A stretch of 64,000 nt of DNA from Hydractinia symbiolongicarpus (GCF_029227915.1 NC_079876.1:36189828-36253827); one strand, 5' to 3'; shown: positions 44,943 to 57,016, counted from the first letter of the stretch. Notes: a model not told the origin generated them from the sequence alone. Numbers and translations are program-made.

Positions 44943-45022
44943 AATCTCGGGTCTCGGCATTTTATCACTGCCCAGCAGGGCGGTTTGAGGTGGTGAATGC
45001 AAGCAGCCGTAGCACTTTTCTT
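43861..45022. repeat. Unit 39
   Basis: Gly 43934-44004 (-), Thr 44121-44193, Ser(AGA) 44252-44333, Glu 44431-44502, Cys 44579-44650, Ser(TGA) 44725-44806, Phe 44887-44959. One T lost in the pyrimidine tract. Glu has C56 to G (44485, box B) and C68 to T; Cys has C69 to G (also unit 50); Phe has C61 to T (also unit 32). Confidence 0.95.
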
Positions 45023-45741
45023 CAGCTATGTTTTTTTATTTATTTTCCTTCCTTTCTTTTTTACGGAGGGTATTTTCAGGTGTAGGTAAAACACGATGCA
45101 TTGGCGGGGAATCGAACCCCGGTCTCCCGCGTGGCAGGCGAGAATTCTACCACTGAACCACCAATGCGTTACTACTCATTTCCAAAATTTCCGAGTGACA
45201 GTGTATCACGTCCCGGTGTGTTAGTAGCCTTAACGGTATTTCAGACGTGTGATATTGAGATTTTCAAAATCTCCCAACAGGCAGGCGCTGTGGCTTAGCG
45301 GTTAAAGCGCCTGTCTAGTAAACAGGAGATCCCCGGTTCAAATCCGGGCAGTGCCTTTAGCAGTAATGTTGTGCTTTCTGGTCGGCCTTGTGGCAATGGC
45401 CAGCGGTTTGTCAGGCTGCGATGGCCGAGTGGTTAAGGCGTTTGACTAGAAATCAAATGGGATCTTACCGCGTAGGTTCGAATCCTACTCGCAGCGGACG
45501 CAAAAAGGTGTTTTTGACACGAACAGAAAGACAGAGCTAGTTCAAATTGTCAGAAAAAGCATGACATCTAAATTACTTAGTGGTGCGAATGTGTCCCGCA
45601 TGGTCTAGTGGTTAGGATTTCTGGTTTTCACCCAGGCGGCCCGGGTTCGATTCCCGGTGTGGGAAGTGTACATTTTTTAAGTTAAGTTGCTCTCTCACGC
45701 GTTGATGTTATATACCCTGTGCGTGGATTCCGTCCTTGGCT

Positions 45742-45796
45742 GGGGATATAGCTCAGTGGTAGAGCATTCGACTGCAGATCGAGAGGTCCCTGGTTC
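45742..45796 (+). pseudogene. tRNA-Cys 3'-truncated fragment (unit 40)
   Basis: The gene stops after CTGGTTC in the T arm; 27 bases (rest of the T arm, 3' acceptor strand and start of the trailer) are deleted, joining the T loop directly to the T5 terminator. It has no 3' acceptor strand and cannot form a tRNA. Confidence 0.93.
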
Positions 45797-45860
45797 TTTT
45801 TGTCCTCTTCGGCACCTGAGTGGTGAGCTGGTGAATTATTCTTGTTACCCAGCAATTTCT

Positions 45861-45942
45861 GCTGCGATGGCCGAGTGGTTAAGGCGTTTGACTAGAAATC
45901 AAATGGGATCTTCCCGCGTAGGTTCGAATCCTACTCGCAGCG
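45861..45942 (+). tRNA. Recombinant tRNA-Ser(AGA) in the Ser(TGA) position (unit 40)
   Basis: The 5' flank is that of Ser(TGA) (AGCAATTTCT), but the anticodon arm (CTAGAAA), T loop and 3' flank (GGACGCAAAAAGG) are those of Ser(AGA). The switch must lie within the first 28 bases of the gene, which are identical in both genes. The product is an intact 82-nt Ser(AGA) tRNA, followed by a second copy of Glu and Cys. Confidence 0.92.
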
Positions 45943-46039
45943 GACGCAAAAAGGTGTTTTTGACACGAACAGAAAGACAGAGCTAGTTCAAATTGTCAGA
46001 AAAAGCATGACATCTAAATTACTTAGTGGTGCGAATGTG

Positions 46040-46111
46040 TCCCGCATGGTCTAGTGGTTAGGATTTCTGGTTTTCACCCAGGCGGCCCGGGTTCGATTCC
46101 CGGTGCGGGAA
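46040..46111 (+). tRNA. tRNA-Glu(TTC), second copy in unit 40
   Basis: Consensus Glu body created by the duplication in unit 40. Unlike the first copy of the unit (45594-45665) it lacks the C68 to T change. Confidence 0.95.
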
Positions 46112-46187
46112 GTGTACATTTTTTAAGTTAAGTTGCTCTCTCACGCGTTGATGTTATATACCCTGTGCGTGGATTCCGTCCTTGGCT

Positions 46188-46259
46188 GGGGATATAGCTC
46201 AGTGGTAGAGCATTCGACTGCAGATCGAGAGGTCCCTGGTTCAAACCCGGGTGTCCCCT
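46188..46259 (+). tRNA. tRNA-Cys(GCA), second and intact copy in unit 40
   Basis: Full-length consensus Cys gene, in contrast to the truncated first copy at 45742-45796. Confidence 0.95.
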
Positions 46260-46500
46260 ACTAGTTGGCTTTTTGTCCTCTTCGGCACCTGAGTGGTGAG
46301 CTGGTGAATTATTCTGGTTACCCAGCAATTTCCGCTGCGATGGCCGAGTGGTTAAGGCGTTAGACTTGAAATCTAATGGGATCTTCCCGCGTAGGTTCGA
46401 ACCCTACTCGCAGCGAATCTACAAACATTCTTTTTGATCTGGTCAAGTGCCTATCACAACGTACAGACCTTTGCCATGTGATAGAATTGATCATGGCCGA

Positions 46501-46551
<51 letters not shown>

Positions 46552-46631
46552 AATCCCGGGTCTCGGCATTTTATCACTGCCCAGCAGGGCGGTTTGAGGT
46601 GGTGAATGCAAGCAGCCGTAGCACTTTTCTT

Positions 46632-47663
46632 CAGCTATGTTTTTTTATTTATTTTCCTTCCTTTCTTTTTTACGGAGGGTATTTTCAGGTGTAGGTAAAA
46701 CACGATGCATTGGCGGGGAATCGAACCCCGGTCTCCCGCGTGGCAGGCGAGAATTCTACCACTGAACCACCAATGCGTTACTACTCATTTCCAAAATTTC
46801 CGAGTGACAGTGTATCACATCCCGGTGTGTTAGTAGCCTTAACGGCATTTCAGACGTGTGATATTGAGATTTTCAAAATCTCCCAACAGGCAGGCGCTGT
46901 GGCTTAGCGGTTAAAGCGCCTGTCTAGTAAACAGGAGATCCCCGGTTCAAATCTGGGCAGTGCCTTTAGCAGTAATGTTGTGCTTTCTGGTCAGCCTTGT
47001 GGCAATGGCCAGCGGTTTGTCAGGCTGCGATGGCCGAGTGGTTAAGGCGTTTGACTAGAAATCAAATGGGATCTTCCCGCGTAGGTTCGAATCCTACTCG
47101 CAGCGGACGCAAAAAGGTGTTTTTGACACGAACAGAAAGACAGAGCTAGTTCAAATTGTCAGAAAAAGCATGACATCTAAATTACTTAGTGGTGCGAATG
47201 TGTCCCGCATGGTCTAGTGGTTAGGATTTCTGGTTTTCACCCAGGCGGCCCGTGTTCGATTCCCGGTGCGGGAAGTGTACATTTTTTAAGTTAAGTTGCT
47301 CTCTCACGCGTTGATGTTATATACCCTGTGCGTGGATTCCGTCCTTGGCTGGGGATATAGCTCAGTGGTAGAGCATTCGACTGCAGATCGAGAGGTCCCT
47401 GGTTCAAACCCGGGTGTCCCCTACTAGTTGGCTTTTTGTCCTCTTCGGCACCTGAGTGGTGAGCTGGTGAATTATTCTGGTTACCCAGCAATTTCTGCTG
47501 CGATGGCCGAGTGGTTAAGGCGTTAGACTTGAAATCTAATGGGATCTTCCCGCGTAGGTTCGAACCCTACTCGCAGCGAATCTACAAACATTCTTTTTGA
47601 TCTGGTCAAGTGTCTATCACAACGTACAGACCTTTGCCATGTGATAGAATTGATCATGGCCGA

Positions 47664-47714
<51 letters not shown>

Positions 47715-47794
47715 AATCCCGGGTCTCGGCATTTTATCACTGCCCAGCAGGGCGGTTTGAGGTGGTGAATGCAAGCAGCCGTAGCACTTTTCTT
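46632..47794. repeat. Unit 41
   Basis: Gly 46706-46776 (-), Thr 46893-46965, Ser(AGA) 47024-47105, Glu 47203-47274, Cys 47351-47422, Ser(TGA) 47497-47578, Phe 47659-47731. Thr has a T-stem wobble; Glu has G52 to T (T-C mismatch, box B), shared with unit 42. Confidence 0.95.
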
Positions 47795-48826
47795 CAGCTA
47801 TGTTTTTTTATTTATTTTCCTCCCTTTCTTTTTTACGGAGGGTATTTTCAGGTGTAGGTAAAACACGATGCATTGGCGGGGAATCGAACCCCGGTCTCCC
47901 GCGTGGCAGGCGAGAATTCTACCACTGAACCACCAATGCGTTACTACTCATTTCCAAAATTTCCGAGTGACAGTGTATCACGTCCCGGTGTGTTAGTAGC
48001 CTTAACGGCATTTCAGACGTGTGATATTGAGATTTTCAAAATCTCCCAACAGGCAGGCGCTGTGGCTTAGCGGTTAAAGCGCCTGTCTAGTAAACAGGAG
48101 ATCCCCAGTTCAAATCCGGGCAGTGCCTTTAGCAGTAATGTTGTGCTTTCTGGTCGGCCTTGTGGCAATGGCCAGCGGTTTGTCAGGCTGCGATGGCCGA
48201 GTGGTTAAGGCGTTTGAATAGAAATCAAATGGGATCTTCCCGCGTAGGTTCGAATCCTACTCGCAGCGGACGCAAAAAGGTGTTTTTCACACGAACAGAA
48301 AGACAGAGCTAGTTCAAATTGTCAGAAAAAGCATGACATCTAAATTACTTAGTGGTGCAAATGTGTCCCGCATGGTCTAGTGGTTAGGATTTCTGGTTTT
48401 CACCCAGGCGGCCCGTGTTCGATTCCCGGTGCGGGAAGTGTACATTTTTTAAGTTAAGTTGCTCTCTCACGCGTTGATGTTATATACCCTGTGCGTGGAT
48501 TCCGTCCTTGGCTGGGGATATAGCTCAGTGGTAGAGCATTCGACTGCAGATCGAGAGGTCCCTGGTTCAAACCCGGGTGTCCCCTACTAGTTGGCTTTTT
48601 GTCCTCTTCGGCACCTGAGTGGTGAGCTGGTGAATTATTCTGGTTACCCAGCAATTTCTGCTGCGATGGCCGAGTGGTTAAGGCGTTAGACTTGAAATCT
48701 AATGGGATCTTCCCGCGTAGGTTCGAACCCTACTCGCAGCGAATCTACAAACATTCTTTTTGATCTGGTCAAGTGTCTATCACAACGTACAGACCTTTGC
48801 CATGTGATAGAATTGATCATGGCCGA

Positions 48827-48876
<50 letters not shown>

Positions 48877-48957
48877 TAATCCCGGGTCTCGGCATTTTAT
48901 CACTGCCCAGCAGGGCGGTTTGAGGTGGTGAATGCAAGCAGCCGTAGCACTTTTCTT
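47795..48957. repeat. Unit 42
   Basis: Gly 47869-47939 (-), Thr 48056-48128, Ser(AGA) 48187-48268, Glu 48366-48437, Cys 48514-48585, Ser(TGA) 48660-48741, Phe 48822-48894. Thr has G52 to A (also unit 43), Ser(AGA) has C32 to A, Glu has G52 to T (also unit 41), Phe has C56 to T (48877). Confidence 0.95.
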
Positions 48958-49988
48958 CAGCTATGTTTTTTTATTTATTTTCCTCCCTTTCTTTTTTACG
49001 GAGGGTATTTTCAGGTGTAGGTAAAACACGATGCATTGGCGGGGAATCGAACCCCGGTCTCCCGCGTGGCAGGCGAGAATTCTACCACTGAACCACCAAT
49101 GCGTTACTACTCATTTCCAAAATTTCCGAGTGACAGTGTATCACGTCCCGGTGTGTTAGTAGCCTTAACGGCATTTCAGACGTGTGATATTGAGATTTTC
49201 AAAATCTCCCAACAGGCAGGCGCTGTGGCTTAGCGGTTAAAGCGCCTGTCTAGTAAACAGGAGATCCCCAGTTCAAATCCGGGCAGTGCCTTTAGCAGTA
49301 ATGTTGTGCTTTCTGGTCGGCCTTGTGGCAATGGCCAGCGGTTTGTCAGGCTGCGATGGCCGAGTGGTTAAGGCGTTTGACTAGAAATCAAATGGGATCT
49401 TCCCGCGTAGGTTCGAATCCTACTCGCAGCGGACGCAAAAAGGTGTTTTTGACACGAACAGAAAGACAGAGCTAGTTCAAATTGTCAGAAAAAGCATGAC
49501 ATCTAAATTACTTAGTGGTGCAAATGTGTCCCGCATGGTCTAGTGGTTAGGATTTCTGGTTTTCACCCAGGCGGCCCGGGTTCGATTCCCGGTGCGGGAA
49601 GTGTACATTTTTTAAGTTAAGTTGCTCTCTCACGCGTTGATGTCATATACCCTGTGCGTGGATTCCGTCCTTGGCTGGGGATATAGCTCAGTGGTAGAGC
49701 ATCCGACTGCAGATCGAGAGGTCCCTGGTTCAAACCCGGGTGTCCCCTACTAGTTGGCTTTTTGTCCTCTTCGGCACCTGAGTGGTGAGCTGGTGAATTA
49801 TTCTGGTTACCCAGCAATTTCTGCTGCGATAGCCGAGTGGTTAAGGCGTTAGACTTGAAATCTAATGGGATCTTCCCGCGTAGGTTCGAACCCTACTCGC
49901 AGCGAATCTACAAACATTCTTTTTGATCTGGTCAAGTGCCTATCACAACGTACAACCTTTGCCATGTGATAGAATTGATCATGGCCGA

Positions 49989-50039
<51 letters not shown>

Positions 50040-50119
50040 AATCCCGGGTCTCTGCATTTTATCACTGCCCAGCAGGGCGGTTTGAGGTGGTGAATGCAAG
50101 CAGCCGTAGCACTTTTCTT
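48958..50119. repeat. Unit 43
   Basis: Gly 49032-49102 (-), Thr 49219-49291, Ser(AGA) 49350-49431, Glu 49529-49600, Cys 49677-49748, Ser(TGA) 49823-49904, Phe 49984-50056. Thr has G52 to A; Cys has an anticodon-stem C-A mismatch; Ser(TGA) has G9 to A; Phe has G70 to T. One base lost before Phe. Confidence 0.95.
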
Positions 50120-51151
50120 CAGCTATGTTTTTTTATTTATTTTCCTTCCTTTCTTTTTTACGGAGGGTATTTTCAGGTGTAGGTAAAACACGATGCATTG
50201 GCGGGGAATCGAACCCCGGTCTCCCGCGTGGCAGGCGAGAATTCTACCACTGAACCACCAATGCGTTACTACTCATTTCCAAAATTTCCGAGTGACAGTG
50301 TATCACGTCCCGGTGTGTTAGTAGCCTTAACGGCATTTCAGACGTGTGATATTGAGATTTTCAAAGTCTCCCAACAGGCAGGCGCTGTGGCTTAGCGGTT
50401 AAAGCGCCTGTCTAGTAAACAGGAGATCCCCGGTTCAAATCCGGGCAGTGCCTTTAGCAGTAATGTTGTGCTTTCTGGTCGGCCTTGTGGCAATGGCCAG
50501 CGGTTTGTCAGGCTGCGATGGCCGAGTGGTTAAGGCGTTTGACTAGAAATCAAATGGGATCTTCCCGCGTAGGTTCGAATCCTACTCGCAGCGGACGCAA
50601 AAAGGTGTTTTTGACACGAACAGAAAGACAGAGCTAGTTCAAATTGTCAGAAAAAGCATGACATCTAAATTACTTAGTGGTGCGAATGTGTCCCGCATGG
50701 TCTAGTGGTTAGGATTTCTGGTTTTCACCCAGGCGGCCCGGGTTCGATTCCCGGTGCGGGAAGTGTACATTTTTTAAGTTAAGTTGCTCTCTCACGCGTT
50801 GATGTTATATACCCTGTGCGTGGATTCCGTCCTTGGCTGGGGATATAGCTCAGTGGTAGAGCATTCGACTGCAGATCGAGAGGTCCCTGGTTCAAACCCG
50901 GGTGTCCCCTACTAGTTGGCTTTTTGTCCTCTTCGGTACCTGAGTGGTGAGCTGGTGAATTATTCTGGTTACCCAGCAATTTCTGCTGCGATGGCCGAGT
51001 GGTTAAGGCGTTAGACTTGAAATCTAATGGGATCTTCCCGCGTAGGTTCGAACCCTACTCGCAGCGAATCTACAAACATTCTTTTTGATCTGGTCAAGTG
51101 CCTATCACAACGTACAGACCTTTGCCATGTGATAGAATTGATCATGGCCAA

Positions 51152-51202
<51 letters not shown>

Positions 51203-51282
51203 AATCCCGGGTCTCGGCATTTTATCACTGCCCAGCAGGGCGGTTTGAGGTGGTGAATGCAAGCAGCCGTAGCACTTTTCTT
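50120..51282. repeat. Unit 44
   Basis: Gly 50194-50264 (-), Thr 50381-50453, Ser(AGA) 50512-50593, Glu 50691-50762, Cys 50839-50910, Ser(TGA) 50985-51066, Phe 51147-51219. Phe has G4 to A (A-C mismatch). Spacer AGTGCCTATC is shared with units 40, 43, 45 and 46. Confidence 0.95.
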
Positions 51283-52314
51283 CAGCTATGTTTTTTTATT
51301 TATTTTCCTTCCTTTCTTTTTTACGGAGGGTATTTTCAGGTGTAGGTAAAACACGATGCATTGGCGGGGAATCGAACCCCGGTCTGCCGCGTGGCAGGCG
51401 AGAATTCTACCACTGAACCACCAATGCGTTACTACTCATTTCCAAAATTTCCGAGTGACAGTGTATCACGTCCCTGTGTGTTAGTAGCCTTAACGGCATT
51501 TCAGACGTGTGATATTGAGATTTTCAAAATCTCCCAACAGGCAGGCGCTGTGGCTTAGCGGTTAAAGCGCCTGTCTAGTAAACAGGAGATCCCCGGTTCA
51601 AATCCGGGCAGTGCCTTTAGCAGTAATGTTGTGCTTTCTGGTCGGCCTTGTGGCAATGGCCAGCGGTTTGTCAGGCTGCGATGGCCGAGTGGTTAAGGCG
51701 TTTGACTAGAAATCAAATGGGATCTTCCCGCGTAGGTTCGAATCCTACTCGCAGCGGACGCAAAAAGGTGTTTTTGACACGAACAGAAAGACAGAGCTAG
51801 TTCAAATTGTCAGAAAAAGCATGACATCTAAATTACTTAGTGGTGCGAATGTGTCCCGCATGGTCTAGTGGTTAGGATTTCTGGTTTTCACCTAGGCGGC
51901 CCGGGTTCGATTCCCGGTGCGGGAAGTGTACATTTTTTAAGTTAAGTTGCTCTCTCACGCGTTGATGTTATATACCCTGTGCGTGGATTCCGTCCTTGGC
52001 TGGGGATATAGCTCAGTGGTAGAGCATTCGACTGCAGATCAAGAGGTCCCTGGTTCAAACCCGGGTGTCCCCTACTAGTTGGCTTTTTGTCCTCTTCGGC
52101 ACCTGAGTGGTGAGCTGGTGAATTATTCTGGTTACCCAGCAATTTCTGCTGCGATGGCCGAGTGGTTAAGGCGTTAGACTTGAAATCTAATGGGATCTTC
52201 CCGCGTAGGTTCGAACCCTACTAGCAGCGAATCTACAAACATTCTTTTTGATCTGGTCAAGTGCCTATCACAACGTACAGACCTTTGCCATGTGATAGAA
52301 TTGATCATGGCCGA

Positions 52315-52365
<51 letters not shown>

Positions 52366-52445
52366 AATCCCGGGTCTCGGCATTTTATCACTGCCCAGCA
52401 GGGCGGTTTGAGGTGGTGAATGCAAGCAGCCGTAGCACTTTTCTT
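51283..52445. repeat. Unit 45
   Basis: Gly 51357-51427 (-), Thr 51544-51616, Ser(AGA) 51675-51756, Glu 51854-51925, Cys 52002-52073, Ser(TGA) 52148-52229, Phe 52310-52382. Gly has an anticodon-stem C-C mismatch; Glu has an anticodon-stem wobble; Cys has an anticodon-stem C-A mismatch and Ser(TGA) has C67 to A, both shared with unit 46. Confidence 0.95.
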
Positions 52446-53477
52446 CAGCTATGTTTTTTTATTTATTTTCCTTCCTTTCTTTTTTACGGAGGGTATTTTC
52501 AGGTGTAGGTAAAACACGATGCATTGGCGGGGAATCGAACCCCGGTCTCCCGCGTGGCAGGCGAGAATTCTACCACTGAACCACCAATGCGTTACTACTC
52601 ATTTCCAAAATTTCCGAGTGACAGTGTATCACGTCCCGGTGTGTTAGTAGCCTTAACGGCATTTCAGACGTGTGATATTGAGATTTTCAAAATCTCCCAA
52701 CAGGCAGGCGCTATGGCTTAGCGGTTAAAGCGCCTGTCTAGTAAACAGGAGATCCCCGGTTCAAATCCGGGCAGTGCCTTTAGCAGTAATGTTGTGCTTT
52801 CTGCTCGGCCTTGTGGCAATGGCCAGCGGTTTGTCAGGCTGCGATGGCCGAGTGGTTAAGGCGTTTGACTAGAAATCAAATGGGATCTTCCCGCGTAGGT
52901 TCGAATCCTACTCGCAGCGGACGCAAAAAGGTGTTTTTGACACGAACAGAAAGACAGAGCTAGTTCAAATTGTCAGAAAAAGCATGACATCTAAATTACT
53001 TAGTGGTGCGAATGTGTCCCGCATGGTCTAGTGGTTAGGATTTCTGGTTTTCACCCAGGCGGCCCGGGTTCGATTCCCGGTGCGGGGTGTGTACATTTTT
53101 TAAGTTAAGTTGCTCTCTCACGCGTTGATGTTATATACCCTGTGCGTGGATTCCGTCCTTGGCTGGGGATATAGCTCAGTGGTAGAGCATTCGACTGCAG
53201 ATCAAGAGGTCCCTGGTTCAAACCCGGGTGTCCCCTACTAGTTGGCTTTTTGTCCTCTTCGGCACCTGAGTGGTGAGCTGGTGAATTATTCTGGTTACCC
53301 AGCAATTTCTGCTGCGATGGCCGAGTGGTTAAGGCGTTAGACTTGAAATCTAATGGGTTCTTCCCGCGTAGGTTCGAACCCTACTAGCAGCGAATCTACA
53401 AACATTCTTTTTGATCTGGTCAAGTGCCTATCACAACGTACAGACCTTTGCCATGTGATAGAATTGATCATGGCCGA

Positions 53478-53520
<43 letters not shown>

Positions 53521-53608
53521 ACTGGTTCAATCCCGGGTCTCGGCATTTTATCACTGCCCAGCAGGGCGGTTTGAGGTGGTGAATGCAAGCAGCCGTAGCA
53601 TTTTTCTT
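52446..53608. repeat. Unit 46, heavily altered
   Basis: Gly 52520-52590 (-), Thr 52707-52779, Ser(AGA) 52838-52919, Glu 53017-53088, Cys 53165-53236, Ser(TGA) 53311-53392, Phe 53473-53545. Thr has G7 to A; Glu has A72 to G with discriminator A73 to T; Cys has the C-A anticodon-stem mismatch; Ser(TGA) has C67 to A plus a variable-arm change; Phe has C49 to A. Five of seven genes are affected. Confidence 0.95.
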
Positions 53609-54639
53609 CAGCTATGTTTTTTTATTTATTTTCCTTCCTTTCTTTTTTACGGAGGGTATTTTCAGGTGCAGGTAAAACACGATGCATTGGCGGGGAATCG
53701 AACCCCGGTCTCCCGCGTGGCAGGCGAGAATTCTACCACTGAACCACCAATGCGTTACTACTCATTTCCAAAATTTCCGAGTGACAGTGTATCACGTCCC
53801 GGTGTGTTAGTAGCCTTAACGGCATTTCAGACGTGTGATATTGTAATTTTCAAAATCTCCCAACAGGCAGGCGCTGTGGCTTAGCGGTTAAAGCGCCTGT
53901 CTAGTAAACAGGAGATCCCCGGTTCAAATCCGGGCAGTGCCTTTAGCAGTAATGTTGTGCTTTCTGGTCGGCCTTGTGGCAATGGCCAGCGGTTTGCCAG
54001 GCTGCGATGGCCGAGTGGTTAAGGCGTTTGACTAGAAATCAAATGGGATCTTCCCGCGTAGGTTCGAATCCTACTCGCAGCGGACGCAAAAAGGTGTTTT
54101 TGACACGAACAGAAAGACAGAGCTAGTTCAAATTGTCAGAAAAAGCATGACATCTAAATTACTTAGTGGTGCGAATGTGTCCCGCATGGTCTAGTGGTTA
54201 GGATTTCTGGTTTTCACCCAGGCGGCCCGGGTTCGATTCCCGGTGCGGGAAGTGTACATTTTTTAAGTTAAGTTGCTCTCTCACGCGTTGATGTTATATA
54301 CCCTGTGCGTGGATTCCGTCCTTGGCTGGGGATATAGCTCAGTGGTAGAGCATTCGACTGCAGATCGAGAGGTCCCTGGTTAAACCCGGGTGTCCCCTAC
54401 TAGTTGGCTTTTTGTCCTCTTCGGCACCTGAGTGGTGAGCTGGTGAATTATTCTGGTTACCCAGCAATTTCTGCTGCGATGGCCGAGTGGTTAAGGCGTT
54501 AGACTTGAAATCTAATGGGATCTTCCCGCGTAGGTTCGAACCCTACTCGCAGCGAATCTACAAACATTCTTTTTGATCTGGTCAAGTGTCTATCACAACG
54601 TACAGACCTTTGCCATGTGATAGAATTGATCATGGCCGA

Positions 54640-54690
<51 letters not shown>

Positions 54691-54770
54691 AATCCCGGGT
54701 CTCGGCATTTTATCACTGCCCAGCAGGGCGGTTTGAGGTGGTGAATGCAAGCAGCCGTAGCACTTTTCTT
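53609..54770. repeat. Unit 47
   Basis: Gly 53683-53753 (-), Thr 53870-53942, Ser(AGA) 54001-54082, Glu 54180-54251, Cys 54328-54398, Ser(TGA) 54473-54554, Phe 54635-54707. Cys lost C56 of the T loop. TTTGCCAGG marker present. The palindrome before Thr is altered (TTGTAATTTTC). Confidence 0.95.
54328..54398 (+). pseudogene. tRNA-Cys lacking C56 (unit 47)
   Basis: The T loop reads TTAAAC, one base short; the lost C56 pairs with G19 in folded tRNA and is a key contact of box B. Likely poorly transcribed and misfolded. Confidence 0.75.
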
Positions 54771-55802
54771 CAGCTATGTTTTTTTATTTATTTTCCTTCC
54801 TTTCTTTTTTACGGAGGGTATTTTCAGGTGTAGGTAAAACACGATGCATTGGCGGGGAATCGAACCCCGGTCTCCCGCGTGGCAGGCGAGAATTCTACCA
54901 CTGAACCACCAATGCGTTACTACTCATTTCCAAAATTTCCGAGTGACAGTGTATCACGTCCCGGTGTGTTAGTAGCTTTAACGGCATTTCAGACGTGTGA
55001 TATTGAGATTTTCAAAATCTCCCAACAGGCAGGCGCTGTGGCTTAGCGGTTAAAGCGCCTGTCTAGTAAACAGGAGATCCCCGGTTCAAATCCGGGCAGT
55101 GCCTTTAGCAGTAATGTTGTGCTTTCTGGTCGGCCTTGTGGCAATGGCCAGCGGTTTGCCAGGCTGCGATGGCCGAGTGGTTAAGGCGTTTGACTAGAAA
55201 TCAAATGGGATCTTCCCGCGTAGGTTCGAATCCTACTCGCAGCGGACGCAAAAAGGTGTTTTTGACACGAACAGAAAGACAGAGCTAGTTCAAATTGTCA
55301 GAAAAAGCATGACATCTAAATTACTTAGTGGTGCGAATGTGTCCGGCATGGTCTAGTGGTTAGGATTTCTGGTTTTCACCCAGGCGGCCCGGGTTCGATT
55401 CCCGGTGCGGGAAGTGTACATTTTTTAAGTTAAGTTGCTCTCTCACGCGTTGATGTTATATACCCTGTGCGTGGATTCCGTCCTTGGCTGGGGATATAGC
55501 TCAGTGGTAGAGCATTCGACTGCAGATCGAGAGGTCCCTGGTTCAAACCCGGGTGTCCCCTACTAGTTGGCTTTTTGTCCTCTTCGGCACCTGAGTGGTG
55601 AGCTGGTGAATTATTCTGGTTACCCAGCAATTTCTGCTGCGATGGCCGAGTGGTTAAGGCGTTAGACTTGAAATCTAATGGGATCTTCCCGCGTAGGTTC
55701 GAACCATACTCGCAGCGAATCTACAAACATTCTTTTTGATCTGGTCAAGTGTCTATCACAACGTACAGACCTTTGCCATGTGATAGAATTGATCATGGCC
55801 GA

Positions 55803-55853
<51 letters not shown>

Positions 55854-55933
55854 AATCCCGGGTCTCGGCATTTTATCACTGCCCAGCAGGGCGGTTTGAG
55901 GTGGTGAATGCAAGCAGCCGTAGCACTTTTCTT
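54771..55933. repeat. Unit 48
   Basis: Gly 54845-54915 (-), Thr 55032-55104, Ser(AGA) 55163-55244, Glu 55342-55413, Cys 55490-55561, Ser(TGA) 55636-55717, Phe 55798-55870. Shares both spacer markers of unit 1. Glu has C4 to G (G-G mismatch); Ser(TGA) has a T-stem G-A mismatch. Confidence 0.95.
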
Positions 55934-56965
55934 CAGCTATGTTTTTTTATTTATTTTCCTTCCTTTCTTTTTTACGGAGGGTATTTTCAGGTGTAGGTAA
56001 AACACGATGCATTGGCGGGGAATCGAACCCCGGTCTCCCGCGTGGCAGGCGAGAATTCTACCACTGAACCACCAATGCGTTACTACTCATTTCCAAAATT
56101 TCCGAGTGACAGTGTATCACGTCCCGGTGTGTTAGTAGCCTTAACGGCATTTCAGACGTGTGATATTGAGATTTTCAAAATCTCCCAACAGGCAGGCGCT
56201 GTGGCTTAGCGGTTAAAGCGCCTGTCTAGTAAACAGGAGATCCCCGGTTCAAATCCGGGCAGTGCCTTTAGCAGTAATGTTGTGCTTTCTGGTCGGCCTT
56301 GTGGCAATGGCCAGCGGTTTGCCAGGCTGCGATGGCCGAGTGGTTAAGGCGTTTGACTAGAAATCAAATGGGATCTTCCCGCGTAGGTTCGAATCCTACT
56401 CGCAGCGGACGCAAAAAGGTGTTTTTGACACGAACAGAAAGACAGAGCTAGTTCAAATTGTCAGAAAAAGCATGACATCTAAATTACTTAGTGGTGCGAA
56501 TGTGTCCCGCATGGTCTAGTGGTTAGGATTTCTGGTTTTCACCCAGGCGGCCCGGGTTCGATTCCCGGTGCGGGAAGTGTACATTTTTTAAGTTAAGTTG
56601 CTCTCTCACGCGTTGATGTTATATACCCTGTGCGTGGATTCCGTCCTTGGCTGGGGATATAGCTCAGTGGTAGAGCATTCGACTGCAGATCGAGAGGTCC
56701 CTGGTTCAAACACGGGTGTCCCCTACTAGTTGGCTTTTTGTCCTCTTCGGCACCTGAGTGGTGAGCTGGTGAATTATTCTGGTTACCCAGCAATTTCTGC
56801 TGCGATGGCCGAGTGGTTAAGGCGTTAGACTTGAAATCTAATGGGATCTTCCCGCGTAGGTTCGAACCCTACTCGCAGCGAATCTACAAACATTCTTTTT
56901 GATCTGGTCAAGTGTCTATCACAACGTACAGACCTTTGCCATGTGATAGAATTGATCATGGCCGA

Positions 56966-57016
<51 letters not shown>

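Larger units (their letters stand above)
45023..46631. repeat. Unit 40, expanded (1,609 bp)
   Basis: Gly 45097-45167 (-), Thr 45284-45356, Ser(AGA) 45415-45496, Glu 45594-45665, Cys fragment 45742-45796, recombinant Ser(AGA) 45861-45942, Glu 46040-46111, Cys 46188-46259, Ser(TGA) 46334-46415, Phe 46496-46568. The first Ser(AGA) has a variable-arm C to A; the first Glu has C68 to T as in unit 39. The block Ser(AGA)-Glu-Cys is present twice. Confidence 0.95.

Noticed and set aside
45687-45986. Longer open frames in rearranged or mutated units (99 codons in unit 40; 102 codons at 53576-53884)
   Set aside because: They arise by joining tRNA-derived frames at a deletion or by a chance loss of a stop; no independent evidence for protein.
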